Source: Litomosoides sigmodontis (taxonomy: Eukaryota > Nematoda > Chromadorea > Rhabditida > Onchocercidae). From it: a stretch of 64,000 bases of DNA. Of this stretch, positions 1-13,131 are shown in pieces. Each line of letters opens with the position of its first letter. Within the stretch, counting starts at the first letter, position 1. The DNA lies in NCBI GenBank assembly GCA_963070105.1, contig OY718808.1:3883738-3947737 (forward strand), read 5' to 3'. Position numbers and translations under genes: made by a program. The notes beneath the pieces were generated by a model that saw nothing but the letters and a program-made list of their open reading frames with translations, did not search any database and was not told where the DNA came from.

Positions 1-411
1 AATCAGTTTGGTTTACAGATTGTTCCAGAAAAGCTTACCTCTCGTGGTCAGAGTCTATTCTCTTTCACACAAAACCTTTCGATTATGCTTATTTGAAGAG
101 ACGAATTCGGATCTTTTCTTTGTCTCAGAATCTTTCCCCTTCAAAAATTTGTTTCCTTTTGATTGTTAGGTAGTAGAAAAATTTGTTTTGCATGTTCCTG
201 ATGGGGCACGATCACTTTCATAGTATTAGGTTGCTGTAGGTTATTGCTGAACATTTAAACATTTTCTTTAATTTTTTAACTCATTTTTATCACGGATTGC
301 TTTAGATAATTTTAACTTTGTTTCCCTGCCACAAAAATTTTGGTTGACCGTGGAACCTCATCTAGACTGTGCAAAACGCTGCAGGAGTGTCCATGACTGT
401 GCTGGGTTCAG
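1..411. other. Upstream intron of the KH gene
   Basis: No KH1-like reading was found here on either strand. The stretch is T-rich and ends in several possible acceptor AGs (near 361, 402 and 411), so I read it as intron before the KH2 exon. A small exon cannot be excluded. Confidence 0.45.
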
Positions 412-3400
412 AAAAAAGTCATCAAAAATTCAGATGAAACTCGTGGTGCCAAACACATCGGCCGGAATGGTGATCGGTAAGAGTGGTGCGCGAATCAAAG
501 AAATTCGTGAGCAAACTGGGGCAAATATACAGGTCTATCCTAAAGCTGGTAGCCAAGAGGCTAAAGTAAGCCAGGAACGAATCATAACGATAGCTGCCGA
601 ACAGGATGAAATTCTCATGGATGCCCTTCAACGTGTCCTCGAAAAGGTAGCTGCAGACCCGCAGCATGCCATGTCAACAGTACCAGATCATAAGGAAGAT
701 AATTTTGGTCCTGCTAGTGGCTTGTTGCACGGAATAGGTGGCGGTGTCCAGGGCCAGACGATTCAGCCCTTCGATTTCAGCAATCGGAGTCAGAATGCAC
801 CTCAGTTTGGTGGTGCTCCAGCAGTGCAGCAAAACCATTTTGGACAGATCAGTCATGCTGGTGCGCAAGTTTGGCAGCCGAATCAGCAAAGAGCTTTAGG
901 TGAGATTTGGTGGACTGATAATGATGATTCCCTAATAGTAAAGAGGGGGAGATTGTGGGAAGTCAGGATGGAAAAGATGTTGCCGGTTTTTCTAAATACG
1001 GATTTCCCAGGAAATCCTGGATTTTCAAAGTGTTCTCAGATCATGTCTTCCTTTCTTTGTGAAGGTCTGATCTTTTTTCTCTTATTTTGAAGTAAGGATT
1101 CCTGATTTCTATTCTCCTCCTCCTCTTTGCTGTTACTCACAGCACTGAGCAAATTATATAGAGAAAAAAAATTCGTCTGTAATCTTCATTGATCTTTTCC
1201 TAAGACGCGATTTGAATAAGCCACACTTTTCCTACATATAAATTGTGCCCATTTTGTGTCCGGGCAGTTCTGTTCGCCACCGCCAAACAGTCTCAGGTTT
1301 GCCTCTTAATCAAGCTCCAGCCATTTTAAGTGATAAATTCAATTTTTCTTAAATTATGCACGTTTTTCCCAATCTTAACGTCATTAATCCCAGCAGTTCT
1401 GATTAATGGATATTTTCAATACTAATAGTTTATTATCAACAAGGAGTTAAAGGTTAGGGGTTAGCATACAAGAAACGACAAAGAAATAGCTTTGGCCAAG
1501 CAGTTCAGTTTGTCATACATCACAGTTTACTATGAACTCTTAGAAATTCAGGAGGTCATTGTTCCAATGTTCAGTGACATTTCAAATTTCAAACACAGTC
1601 AACTACCAGTCTGAACAGACCTAACTGAAGTTCTGACATGCTATGCATGCGGTATTAACCACTTCTGTAAAGGAAACACAGTACATTTATTTTAATTAGC
1701 TAATTCCTCGGTATGTAGATTTCTAGGTATTCTTAGCGGTAGAATTTTAGCGAACAAATTATAAAATAAGTAAGCTTAACGTTTTCGAAATAGTAGTGAA
1801 TTTATTTAATTTGTTTAAAAACGATACAATGCGGTTTGCTTTTATAAGTAATCGGTTGTTTCCAATTATTGTGCAGGTGTTTTTTCGGATTATAGTTTAT
1901 CTCAGGTTGAAATTGCCATTGTAGGATTCTTTGTTTACTAAAATCTCATATATTATCACCAACGAAACTTACAGCGCATCTCCGTCTTCCTAGTGATGGT
2001 ACAATCATGCATAATGCCTTTCACACCATTCACCTTGTTTTCATTCACTCTCACACCATACCTGCAAACAACGATGTCACAGAAAATGAGTGAAATGTAG
2101 TTTCAGAGTTTTAATAAACATTGTTATTAACTGAATTTCAATTGCAACTTCTGTTTAGAAGCGACATACGCCGCACCGACAAAAGATTTATATCAGCAGA
2201 ACAATATGGCTGGTTTCAAATTTAATCCTATGCAAGGTTTAGGGAATAATGAGGTACATGTTTTCGGAATTATCCTAAATGTATTTGCTCTAATACGCCA
2301 AATTTTTTCGAATACATGAGTATTTTGTGGGCGTGTTTGAATTTGTTTAAAATCTGTAAAAACACTTACTTGCAGTTGTTGGCATTCCTGGACAGTTTAC
2401 AGTCAACTCTGCGCACATCTGGCTTCAATGAGACCAGCGTAGCAGAAGTTATGCAAGCCATGCAGGTAAATTTTTGCAAGTTAATGGGGTTTCGACAAAA
2501 GTACTTTTCACTTTTTATCAAAAGATTCCCACTGTGTCTCTCATTCGAAACCATTCGATCTTCCAGTTGTTTCTCTCCTGCCTATGTTTCAGCTTTTTCT
2601 TCATGATTGAAGGCATCATTTCTCTAGACCTGCTTACGGTACCGTTGGTTTCGTTTGCGAGATTTTATGTGTTCCAGATTTTGGCAAAATATAATATCAT
2701 GGGTTTGGGCCTCGGACTCGGTGTTGCCGCAATGGCACAAATGCGGACGAATGAAACTCCCTCTTTGACTCCCTCTCAAGGGTTATCTCAGCCACAGCGA
2801 TTCGAAGCTGCTAACATAGCAGGTACGACTGCTGCGGTCGACAACGCTGAACGTCGGTTTGCTGGTGGAACAGGGGGAGGAAGTGCAGCGGGAGGGACAG
2901 GAGGAGCAGCGGCAAGTGGAGGACAAAACGATTTAAGCAAAGTACAATCATTCTTTTATCGATAAAATAGTGACCAGTGGTCTTTTTTTGAAAGCTTGTA
3001 AGTCTTTGAGATTTGTATCTCTTGTCACTTCGTGGACTCTTCTTATGGAAATTTTAATTCAACTTTTATACCCTTCAATTTCTTGGACTGCACTTTCTGG
3101 ACTTTTCTGTAGCGAACAAGAAAATATATCAAACTTTGGATTTTATTGCAGCATCCTCCTGCTATCATGATCATCATTTAAAGTTTATTTAGGGAATTTT
3201 AATATATTTTCATTCTCTTCCAAAATACTGTCTGATTTAATTCCTATTTACCGTCAGCCATGCATACTTGATAATTTTTTGTGGTGGGATAGAAGCAAAT
3301 AGACTTGATTGATGTGGCTAACTTTCCGGTGTCATACTCCGTTAATTCCTTTAATGTGCATTTCACAAATAATTTTATCATTTTTTAGCTGGCAAAATAA

Positions 3401-6310
3401 TCTGCGCATTAATTTCATTATTTGCAAATCATTTTTCCCTTTTTTTTTTAATTTTTCTCTTTTCGCTTCAATATTTATTTTGTATTAACAATTTGCATTT
3501 TCCACGTTATCTGTTCTGTCAAGTTCCCATATCGTTATATAACCTGTCGGTAAGGTTTGTTTTCACTCAGTATTTCTTCCATCGTAACAGTTTTTTCCTT
3601 CTATGTTCATTGTACGCTTTGAATTTCCAGTTGATATCTGCTATTGGCACTCATCCGTTCTTCCCATTTATTTTAAATTTCGAGAAAAACTCATACAACT
3701 TTTACTTTTTGTGATTTTTGTCTTCCATAAAAAGACAAGTATATTTCTATTTCTGAATTGGCAGTAAAAATCGGTATGCAGATAAATAGTGTAATAATTT
3801 CGTTTCATAGTAATACATCCCGTTGAATATTTACGATTTCTCCCCCATCGGTTTTTGGATCAGCACTTTACAGAAGATTCCAAATTTTCTGGAACTTCCT
3901 AATTGTTTGCCATAGATTGCGGGTTGCGGATAATGATTTAACATTCAATTAAGCCCTAAGTTGTACTCTCTTCGAAGAGCACTTTCAGCTTCATCTGCCT
4001 AATTTGAAATGTCAGTGTCGCGAGACTCGACATGATTCGTAAGTCTCATGCGAGCCAGATAGGGATTCTGGTGTCCTAATGAATGTAAAATAATGGATGG
4101 TTTCTGAATTTCAACTGAATTACTAGGCTAGGCGTTTACTCCTTTTTTTTCCTCGCATTTTATGGTCAAGCTTGCAATTCGATAGAGTTTTGATGAGATG
4201 CATTTTTCGAATTCCACTTTATATTCCACGAATTGCTGACTTTCGCATAGTTCTCGGGAAAGTTCTATTTATGATCGCATTTTTTTCTTTATAAAATACA
4301 GACCCATTATTTCTGTTCGATTGTTTTTTCGTGGAGGATGTTTTTTTCATCTGAGGAGTCGATTATCGGGAACATTAAATCCTCGCAATTAATTGTTAAA
4401 TTTGCTATGTTTTCAATCTTGCTTCGATTTAGGTTGGCATGATTTGAAGATGTAATATAGTAATATAAAGAATTTTAACTATAGGTAACGATATTTCGAA
4501 GCGCCTTATGTCAGATAAGCATGTAGTGAAATTGTTATTGCATAAACTTATAAATAAAAATAATAATGTAAAATGATCTCCATGCGAAGAACAAGAGTGT
4601 AATGTTTGACAATTTTGTAAAACGGAATCATTCATGTACAGTCGTATGATTGTTGTTTGATTAACTCAGTTAATTTATTTTTACATCTTTTTCTGAAAGA
4701 GGTAGAGAGGTTTTTGTATCAAGGAGTGGGAGCTTCATGTGTATGAATCTACGTGTTAAAAATAAAATAGTTAATTTGTTAATTGGTAGGTTTTGGAAGT
4801 GTGGGCTGCTAGAGAGCTAAGCAGTTGTAGAGACTTATGGAAGATGAAAACTTGAAATGAAATTTACGGATATATCTTGTAGTCCCTGAGTGGCGTTGGT
4901 GGCGTTCTGATCGATGTATTAAGCCAGAACAAGCAAAACAATAGCTCATCGAGCGGACAAACTTTTGCTGCCTCCGTAATTAAGGAAAAGATTATCGACA
5001 ACAATCATATTGATCTCGAGGTGGGCAAGTGGTCTTTTTTCTTTGGAATATTGAAAAATTTTTTCGATCGCTTGCATAGGGACAGAAAAATGGGGAAGAA
5101 GATTGTCTGGTAGTAAGATATAAAGATTTAGTGACCTTTTAAATGATCGTCTATCACCGTTATTTGATGAGCGCAAAATTTTTTTTCGGAGAATTTGTAA
5201 CAGTTATTCTTCCGTTCTAATGAAGTGGAAATGGACACCTTGTATTTCTTACTGTTTGGGTTAGTCATAAGTCAGTTTTGATTTCTCTTGTATGTAAAGT
5301 ATTTTGCAGATTCCGGATACTATTGTTGGAGCAATCCTCGGTCCAAGAGCTAAAACACTGGCTGAAATTCAGCATTTAAGCGGTTGTAAAGTTGAAGTGC
5401 ACAAGCGCGGTACGGCTGCGGGACAGGGAAATCGTCTTGTAAGGTGTGTTTTGGCTAATCATAATATGAAAGGATTTGGCAAAATCTGATTCTTCTCATT
5501 TTTTAGTCTACGGTAGAAGTGAAACTGGAAAATCTTTTTATTTTTCCATGCAAACATGGAAAGTAAAATTGTCGTAATTTAGCACGTTGCGTACGATAGT
5601 TAGGCTGTGAAATAACTCAAGAACAGGCAGTGGTAGATGCTGTTGATAACTTATTGTATTGTAGAATGACAGAATTAAAAATGTGTTTCGATCACGGAGG
5701 AATTTGCTTTAAAAATAGTTTATTTTATTCCCATAATATTACAAAACTCGAAAATTGTAAAGAATAAGCTGTGCGCGCTTGAAAAAAAAACGATGTTATG
5801 GTTCCAGGTGCTGATCTCAATATTTATGCAATGGAACTTTTTTTTTAAAAGCGAAATTTGGTTTTTAATATGATGTCGGTCTTTTGAGCTTTGTAGACTT
5901 TTAGTACTGTAAAGGGACAGTCACATAGAATGTCAACACATATATCATAATTGACGGCTTCCTATCGTTGACAACAGATATGCAAGTGCTGCAATTGCGT
6001 CGTAGGGGAGAAAGATTTCTTGGTATCAGTTGTAAATGAATCATCATCTCAAAGTGGCGTGAATATTTACTTAGAGGTGATTAAAAAGGAATTAGAGGAG
6101 AGTTTTGGATGATAACAGAGAAAAGAAATTGGTTATAAAGCACAATTAAGAAAGTAGAGTTTTATTTGCATTCATCACTTTGGTTGCAGCTTAACGGGAG
6201 ATGTGGACTGCATACGTAACGGACGTATGATGATTGATAAAGTTATCAACGATGAACAGTTGCGTCGTAATCAACAAGCACAAAATAATGCACGTGGCGG
6301 ATTTCGTTGA
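412..6310 (+). CDS. NOVA: NOVA/Pasilla-type KH-domain RNA-binding protein, 3' part
   Basis: Seven exons carry one frame to a TGA: about 412-899, 2159-2253, 2376-2465, 2678-2941, 4883-5020, 5310-5443 and 6190-6310. The first gives a complete KH domain (VVPNTSAGMVIGKSGARIKE, intact GKSG loop, ending DPQHA), which matches NOVA KH2. Exons 2-5 give a long linker rich in Gly, Ala, Ser and Gln. The last two exons form a C-terminal KH domain (IPDTIVGAILGPRAK...NRLVSLTGDVDCI). KH2, a long spacer and then a terminal KH3 is the NOVA architecture; these proteins bind YCAY elements and steer alternative splicing in the nucleus. KH1 and the start codon must lie left of the window; the acceptor of the first exon is my choice among several AGs. 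PCBP-type KH proteins are the alternative, but the DPQH end of KH2 and the spacing favour NOVA. Confidence 0.82.
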
Positions 6311-7792
6311 TATTTCTGAAAGATACTACTAGTTATCTTCACTCCAAATGATAATCGTTTTATTACAAGTTCTATTTTTTTCAGCTTATGTGTCGTATGA
6401 ATTGATCAGTTAAGTGCACACTAATCGTCTTAAACGTGCATTTGTTTTTAAGTTAATTTAGATTTCTTTTGTAACAGTCTTCGAAAACTTTATTTTGTTT
6501 ATGCTCCTTAAACTTCCATCTTTTTTCTTTCACTTGCAGTAAATGTTTTTCAAAATAATTTTTTCATGTTAATCAGATATAATTTTCTGAAAATGTAGCT
6601 CAGAAGTTGATCTGTTACTATCTGCTTGTAAGCAAAACTCAATTCTCCTAACACTGAATGGGAATATTTGACTTTTTCTAGTTTAGCCTCCGATATTATC
6701 TGCCTAGAAGCACGTGAGACGTTACATCAGAGTAAAAGCGATTGAGTTAACGAGCAATTGTAATCAATCCCGTAATACCTGAATTTTTTTCGATAACATG
6801 GACTAGACTTAATTTAGATCGCTCTAATTAGGCTTATTCAAGACCTTAGGTCGCTCATTCATATCGAAGTGGCCGCTTTGGTTGGAAGACTCACAGACCT
6901 GCGACAACTGCATTATTGCTATTGTCCTATTTCAACATTTTAATTCAAAACTTTTTTCAGGTTAAATATTTACTTTTAAAGCCCAATTAAATTATTTTTC
7001 TTTCTGCCGTGTTGAAGTTTGACTGAATCCTGTAGGTCTTCCTCCCTCCGCTTGAAAAAACCGACGGTGTGTCTGTATGAAGGACCAAGGATCAGAAAAA
7101 GCCATTGGTGAAACTCGTGAAGGCTTGTATTTTTTGTGTACTTCTAATAATCTCCACTCATTGTTATTCTTGTTTGATTTGTTACTATTTTTCGGAATTA
7201 TGAATTTCATTGAATTCTTCTGAAACAGTCACATTTGGTTTTCTCCAATAAGATTTTTGCTTTTGTTTTACATTTCAGCGTTCTTTTATACTGTAATTTT
7301 GCCCACCAAACATTATATGGTATGAATGTTCAATGAAATGAGCAGCTGAGGATATCAACCATCAGAGGTAGTTCATGCATTTTATGTTAAAAAAGCATCT
7401 TAGATAGCTGGACATTAAGAAAGAATGCCTTTATTCTCGAAAGGAATGGATCGATGATAAAAATCGTGCACTCTAGCAATAAAACAACTTCAAAAAAAAC
7501 GGAAAACTAGACCCTCAAATGATAGCGACATGGAAGGCAGTAGTAGTATATAATAGTAGCAGAATATCCTCAAACATTAAACCACAAATCTCCAGAAGAT
7601 CGAGTATTCCCATGATAGGTAGGCTTGAGAAGCTCCAGAGTTTCCAGGATATATTCAACTAACTACTACTGATTACTCCCAAATTTCAACAAATAATATA
7701 TATTATTTGTTGACAGTAAAATGCACTTCAGATCTGACAAGAAAATTTCACAACACTATACAAGATATAAAACTATGATAGCTTGAATAAAT
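6311..7792. other. Intergenic region between convergent genes
   Basis: Holds the 3' flanks of the KH gene (+) and the MAX-like gene (-). The only ORFs are short and unsupported. The notable element is a perfect 26-bp palindrome at 7687-7712, about 80 bp beyond the MAX stop. Confidence 0.6.
7687..7712. repeat. Perfect 26-bp palindrome
   Basis: The left arm CAACAAATAATAT is followed directly by its exact reverse complement with no spacer. As RNA it could form a 10-12 bp hairpin. It sits in the 3' flank of the MAX-like gene. Confidence 0.9.
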
Positions 7793-8987
7793 TTAAATAT
7801 TGCTTGAAGTAGTTCCCTGGTCATCACTTGGAGCTGGACGTTTACGGTTTGAAGGATTGAGGTGTGCACTTAACTGAGAAGGATCACTTCCCAGTGTTGC
7901 ACCACTTCCTGATGTATTGATATTTTTCTGCCCATCACCCGATACCTAGTCAGACAAATACAGTGACAGCGATCTTAATTGTTGCTAAGAAAATTTCAAC
8001 AATAGAAGGAACTCGATTAGAACTATTTGAAGTTGAGTGACACCAACCATTTGAGGCATATCATGAGTAAATGATGCATTGTAGCAACCATAAATAAAGT
8101 GCTCTTAGCATAATTACTACTCGTCGAGGAAGTGCTCTCTTGGTGATAGATAGCCTATGATTCATGTAATATTAACAATTTAGGTGTCAAACGGAACAAA
8201 AACTATACCGTTTCAGTAGGTTTTTCGGGTGTTCGTTTTAATCGTTCAATTTCATTCTCTAATGTAACGTTTTCTTCTTCTAGTGTACGATTCTGCGCTA
8301 AAATTTTCTCCAAATCAGCCTTTCTCGAAGTAATTAGATCAATTGACCTTTTTAGAACAACAGCACGTGAAGCCTATAAATTACCATCTGACCGTCTGAT
8401 AAACGTATTTTACTAATTCTACAAATTGATAAGCTTTAATTTGCCTAAAGTTCTGCATAAAATAACTATAAAGTGTCAGGTACGTGTCAACAGACTGTTG
8501 TCTCTAACATGCTAACGACAGCGATATTGTTTTTCGAATATTTAGATGACTTAAAAATTTTTCATTTATCCTTATTTACAATAAGGATAAAGAAAACAGC
8601 AAAACTTGAACTTTCTTTAATATGAATAAAAAACAATAAAACAAATACAAGCATTACTCTTTCATTTTGCATGCCAGGAATGGAATCTTTTAAAGCACCA
8701 TACATATCCTTGATGTTATCACGACGACGTCGTTCTAAAGCATTATGCTGCGCTCGAGCATGCTGCTTACTATCACTAACACGTGCCGAACTTGTTGCAC
8801 CATCATCCTAAATTGATTTATTCGTGTGTGTAAGGATTATTGTCATATTACAAAAATCATTTAATTAGCCCTGACCACATAAGATCAAATATCAAATTTA
8901 GGATCAATGAATTTGTATTGATAATGTAATTCTTGATTAGTATAAAAGTTATTTTACCTCAGTCGCGCTAAACTCGGCATCACTCAT
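7793..8987 (-). CDS. mxl-1: MAX-like bHLH-leucine zipper transcription factor
   Basis: Four exons on the minus strand (8958-8987, 8658-8807, 8209-8373, 7793-7945) join in phase 0 throughout and encode 165 residues. I chose the ATG reading [12 protein letters not shown] because MAX proteins also begin MSD plus an acidic stretch directly before the basic region. The basic region [16 protein letters not shown] (residues about 31-46) keeps the His-Glu-Arg trio that reads CACGTG E-boxes. Helix 1, a short loop, helix 2 ([14 protein letters not shown]) and a zipper ([25 protein letters not shown]) follow, then a hydrophilic tail containing NRKRP, a possible nuclear signal. MAX is the obligate partner of MYC/MXD/MML-type proteins. 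An upstream in-frame extension of this exon exists but adds nothing MAX-like. Confidence 0.9.
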
Positions 8988-9776
8988 GCTTTCAAGCTGC
9001 TCAATCAAACGTTCAAATGATAAATCCTGAAAGTGTTACACCGAGAAGTGAGCGAACCATTACACAAAAAATGAATGCAATGTTGCCGATTCGAAGTAAT
9101 CATTTGGATTTACTCCCACACGGTCAACCCGCTGATCTACTTGCTACCTTATGCTGCTATCCCTGTAAAAAGTGTTTTTAGTAAGTGCTAGCTAAACCAA
9201 TGCAAAATATTCCAAAAGTATAAGTAACAAACGTTCAACCAAAATAAGACAATTGCTGAAGTTTCATTAAGTGTATAGGAAAAAGCTACCAAGCAATGAC
9301 CTAATTAACGAAAGGTAAAGATTACGTAGCAGAGCGTTGCAGAGACATAGGAGTGAAGTGAAGTGCGAAATGACAGCAAAAGAAGAGAACGCTTACGACG
9401 AACAAAAATATAAAAATTATCGACAACATCGCGGACTACACTCTCGAAATTAAAGATTAAGCTATGCGCAGTGGGACGAGAGTTTTCATTTCCGCCTGTT
9501 CGTTAAGCATTGAGTGTTCTTTTTGAAATATATTTTTTCAAGTTTTAGTAATTTTACTTCGTAAGGATGCAATTGAGCACCTTGCCCTTATTTTACAACT
9601 GTTATCACTACTCTTGATAGTTTAGGTATAGGTATTCTGATTAGTGTTGTGCTGTTTTATGTATGTTATATGTGAATTGGTTTTTTTTCCGAGTACCCGT
9701 TCATGTGTAAGTAAGTAATTTCTCTTTTACTGTGTTTATTCATGAATGAGAGCTATTCATGTTTTTTTCTCCAGAA
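8988..9776. promoter_or_regulatory. Shared divergent 5' region, MAX-like (-) and PGS1 (+)
   Basis: About 790 bp separate the two divergent start codons. No ORF of note lies between. A T-rich tract ending in CCAG lies two bases before the PGS1 ATG and could be a spliced-leader trans-splice acceptor. This is inference; no promoter motif was recognised. Confidence 0.4.
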
Positions 9777-12357
9777 ATGGTAGATGTTGAGGTGAATTCG
9801 ATGAATGAGGCAAATTGTGGTGCATTTAGTTGGCTTCCTGATAATGCTCCTTTCGTTGAAGTTGATCCGGAAAAGATAACAATAATCGAATCTCCGGCGG
9901 AATTTTATGACAAATCATTGGTTGGACCTTATTTCTAGACTGCGACTTTTAATTTTTGTTTTAAATTCTTTTTGGATTTCGTCTCTAATTAAAATATTTT
10001 CTAGAACGCTTGAGTTTAAATTTTTGTTTGATACTGATTGGAGAGGAAAAAATTTTTTCGTATAGTTCTATTTGCCAGGTGTAGCTTGTTATTTTTCAGT
10101 GCTTAATTCGAGAAGCTAAAAAAAGGATTATAATTGCAACTTTATACTTGGGCAGTGGTAGATATGAAGAGGCTTTGGTAAGAGCAATATTTTATTTCGT
10201 ATTTGATTAATGTGTACTTTGAAACCATTCTGTATTTTACAGAAAAAACGGTTGAAGTTTGTTTAAGCAATTGGTTCGATAATCTTGGAAAACTTTGTGA
10301 TAACGATTTTTTTGTGTTTCTGAAATGCGATGCAGCATCGATGGTAATTACTGGAGGGCAACATTAAAATATTTGTGTTCATAAAGAATTTCTTTTTTAA
10401 TTTTTAGGTGGATGAGTTGAAGAAAGCCTTGGATGCGAATCCAAATTTAAAAGTGAGTATCCTTGTGGATTACCTGAGAGGTACACGCGGTGGAGAAGGA
10501 AGGAGTTCAGTCTCGCTGTTGAAAAGGTAGGGATGCATTAGGATATTCAATTTCAATTTAGAGAGAATAAAACAGACTCTTCACTTAAGCAAAATAGTGG
10601 AGAATTTTTCGATGATCCCGATATCAATGAGGTCCGCTATATTGAGGATACAATTACCCTCAAACATCCTGCATATATCAGATAAAATATAGGGCACTGA
10701 ATTGTTCAACGATAATATACGTATACAAAAGGAGAAGGCATTTCGATGTCTCAGTATCAGCAGTGGGACTATTTCATTTTTTGTATTACCTTGTTAATTA
10801 ATGGTTTGTATTAAGTGTAACTATTTAACGAAATTTTAAAAGACTTATGCCGCGTGCGTCAGTGTATTTGTTCCATACGCCATGTTTACGCGGTCTAAAG
10901 AAAATGTTCCTGCCTGAAAGAGTGAATGAAGTGGTCGGCTTGCAACACATGAAACTTTTGCTGTTCGATAATCACATCATCTTTACCGGGTAAATTTCCG
11001 CAAATTGTTTTCTTTTAGAATAAGGAGCTGGAAAATACAGTTAAAAAGAAAATAGAATGTCTCAGCAGTTGAAGAAATCGCTTTCTGTGATGTTTATCAA
11101 CGTGGAAGTTCAATTATCACGACTAACTGTTTCAATATCTCCTCTCCCGTTTCTTTGGCTAATGCTGAAACAGGGTAGCAGTTGGACTAAGGCTTGTAAA
11201 AAAACTCCTAGTAGTACAGGCTGGGGATTATGGGAAGAGATGCTTGAAGGTCTCCAACAGTTCCTCACCTTCTTTTTTGGGTGTTTATTTTATTCTTCAT
11301 TGCCGTTGGCAGTTTTCAATCACTTATATTAGAAGAAAAGGATTACTGCGATTACTTTTGCGATTACTGCGATCAAATTTAAAACTAAATGATATATGTT
11401 AGTTTTCAGTGCTAATCTTTCGGAAATTTATTTCACAAATCGGCGGGACAGATATATACTTGTCGAGAATTCTCCGCAGCTCGCAGATTTTGTTAATTCA
11501 TTGATTGAAGCTGTTGGATCATGCTCGTTTGTGTTAAATATGCAGGGAACTACCAGTCCGGCGGAAAAATGCGATGTTCATCCTTTTAAAGGTTTTATTT
11601 TTATTAATTGGTAATAGCAATCATGTCAAAATATAGTGACTTATTCATATCAAAGAAAAGTTTATCCTGAAATGCTTTATTTTCTGTGGCATTACTGATA
11701 TGGGTTTTTCAGTTTATCCAGTCGAGAAGGTTTATCCGAAAATCTGACTCTTTTCAGCAATAGTAAGTTAAAGCATACTTTCTGGCTGGATAGATTAGTG
11801 AGTAGTCTCTTTTGGTCTTGGCGTATTTCTTTGGTCAACTTTGTATTTGATGCTATATTTTTTTGTTTAGGAAGTTTTGAAGCATATAAAAGCATGCTCC
11901 ACTGTCGAGTTATGTCGACGCTGAATGTGTTGAGCAAAGAATCTGGTTCAAGGAACAGCTTCGCTAGCATTACACGAATATATCCATTGTTACAAATGGG
12001 TATCATATCAATCAATCAGGAACTCGAGTTTTTAAAAAATTTGCTGTCTCTACAGGTTTGTGGATTTGGTTTTAGACAGTTTTAAAGTAGAAAAAGGAGC
12101 TTTTCTGCTTCCGTTCTCTTTGTTAAATGTATCTTCAGAATAAATAGTTTGTCGCTTTAGAATTTTGAGATTTAGTAGTTCTACATTTTTCAGAATCATC
12201 GACTGTCGTTAACAATGTCATCAGGATATTTCAATTTTACTGATTGTTACATCGATCTGGTAGCAAAGCAGAACTCTTTTGAAATGGATATTGTTTATGC
12301 GTCACCTCAAGTCAGAAATTATTTTACCAACCCTGGGAGCCTTTTTTTGCTATTTTA

Positions 12358-12388
<31 letters not shown>

Positions 12389-13131
12389 TCCTTTTTAACT
12401 TTTTTTATTTAGGCAAATGGATTCTATCAAGCATCTGGTCTATTTGGTTTCATACCGTTGATGTATGTTTATATATCACATCTTTTTTACAAAATGATTG
12501 GTCCGAACGTTCGACTGTTTGAATACATTAGACCGGGATGGTCCTATCATGCGAAAGGTTTATGGATCGATTCTAAGCAGTCATCCCTTTCAGCTACGAT
12601 GATTGGCTCATCGAATTTCGGTATGTTTCGATTAGCTTTAGACAAGGAACTGGATAGTTTTTGTAGTACTGTGTACGTAATGTCTGAAACTACTTTCCTG
12701 GGTTCGTTAGGGTAAATTTTCCAAATTCCAGAAAATCATTCCTAAAATTTTGAAGCGCGATGCATTTATCTTGTATCTGGCAAATATTTCTAAGTAGATT
12801 TTGCAGGACACCGCTCTGTACATCGGGATCTCGAGGCGCAGTTCCTTATAGTTACCTGTGATGAGAAATTAAAACTAAGATTGCAAGAGGTGGGCTCTAT
12901 TTATAATACTAAGTGCCAGAGAGGTGTTGAAAACGGATCTTTATATTATTCATTAATCGACTGGAAACTTTGGCAGATCTTTTTCTCTTCTGCCTATTGT
13001 AATGTTTTAAGGAGCGCTCACGAATACTGGATCATACAACAAAAGTAGATACTGCGACTTTCTTACGACCTGACCATTTCGTTCCGTTCTGGATTCGTTT
13101 AATTTCCCGGTTTATTCGAAATTATTTTTGA
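9777..13131 (+). CDS. pgs-1: Phosphatidylglycerophosphate synthase (PGS1), mitochondrial
   Basis: Eleven exons (9777-9920, 10100-10177, 10408-10526, 10843-10989, 11410-11610, 11713-11762, 11871-12055, 12194-12310, 12413-12620, 12807-12889, 13012-13131) close in frame to 483 residues. The enzyme condenses CDP-diacylglycerol with glycerol-3-phosphate, the committed step to phosphatidylglycerol and cardiolipin on the mitochondrial inner membrane. Both phospholipase-D-type HKD motifs are present: HMKLLLFDN (His149, Lys151, Asp156) with GANLS after it, and HAKGLWIDS (His393, Lys395, Asp400) with GSSNFGHRSVHRDLEAQ after it. The C-terminus FWIRLISRFIRNYF resembles animal PGS1. It is shorter than human PGS1 and has no clear N-terminal targeting peptide, so an upstream exon or internal targeting is possible. 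The donor at 11611 was chosen because the nearer GT leads to a stop. Confidence 0.92.
12361..12389. repeat. (AT)n microsatellite in PGS1 intron
   Basis: About 14 AT units in the intron after the exon ending at 12310. Confidence 0.95.

Noticed and set aside
11692..12015. 107-codon minus-strand ORF
   Set aside because: Antisense shadow over PGS1 exons 6 and 7.
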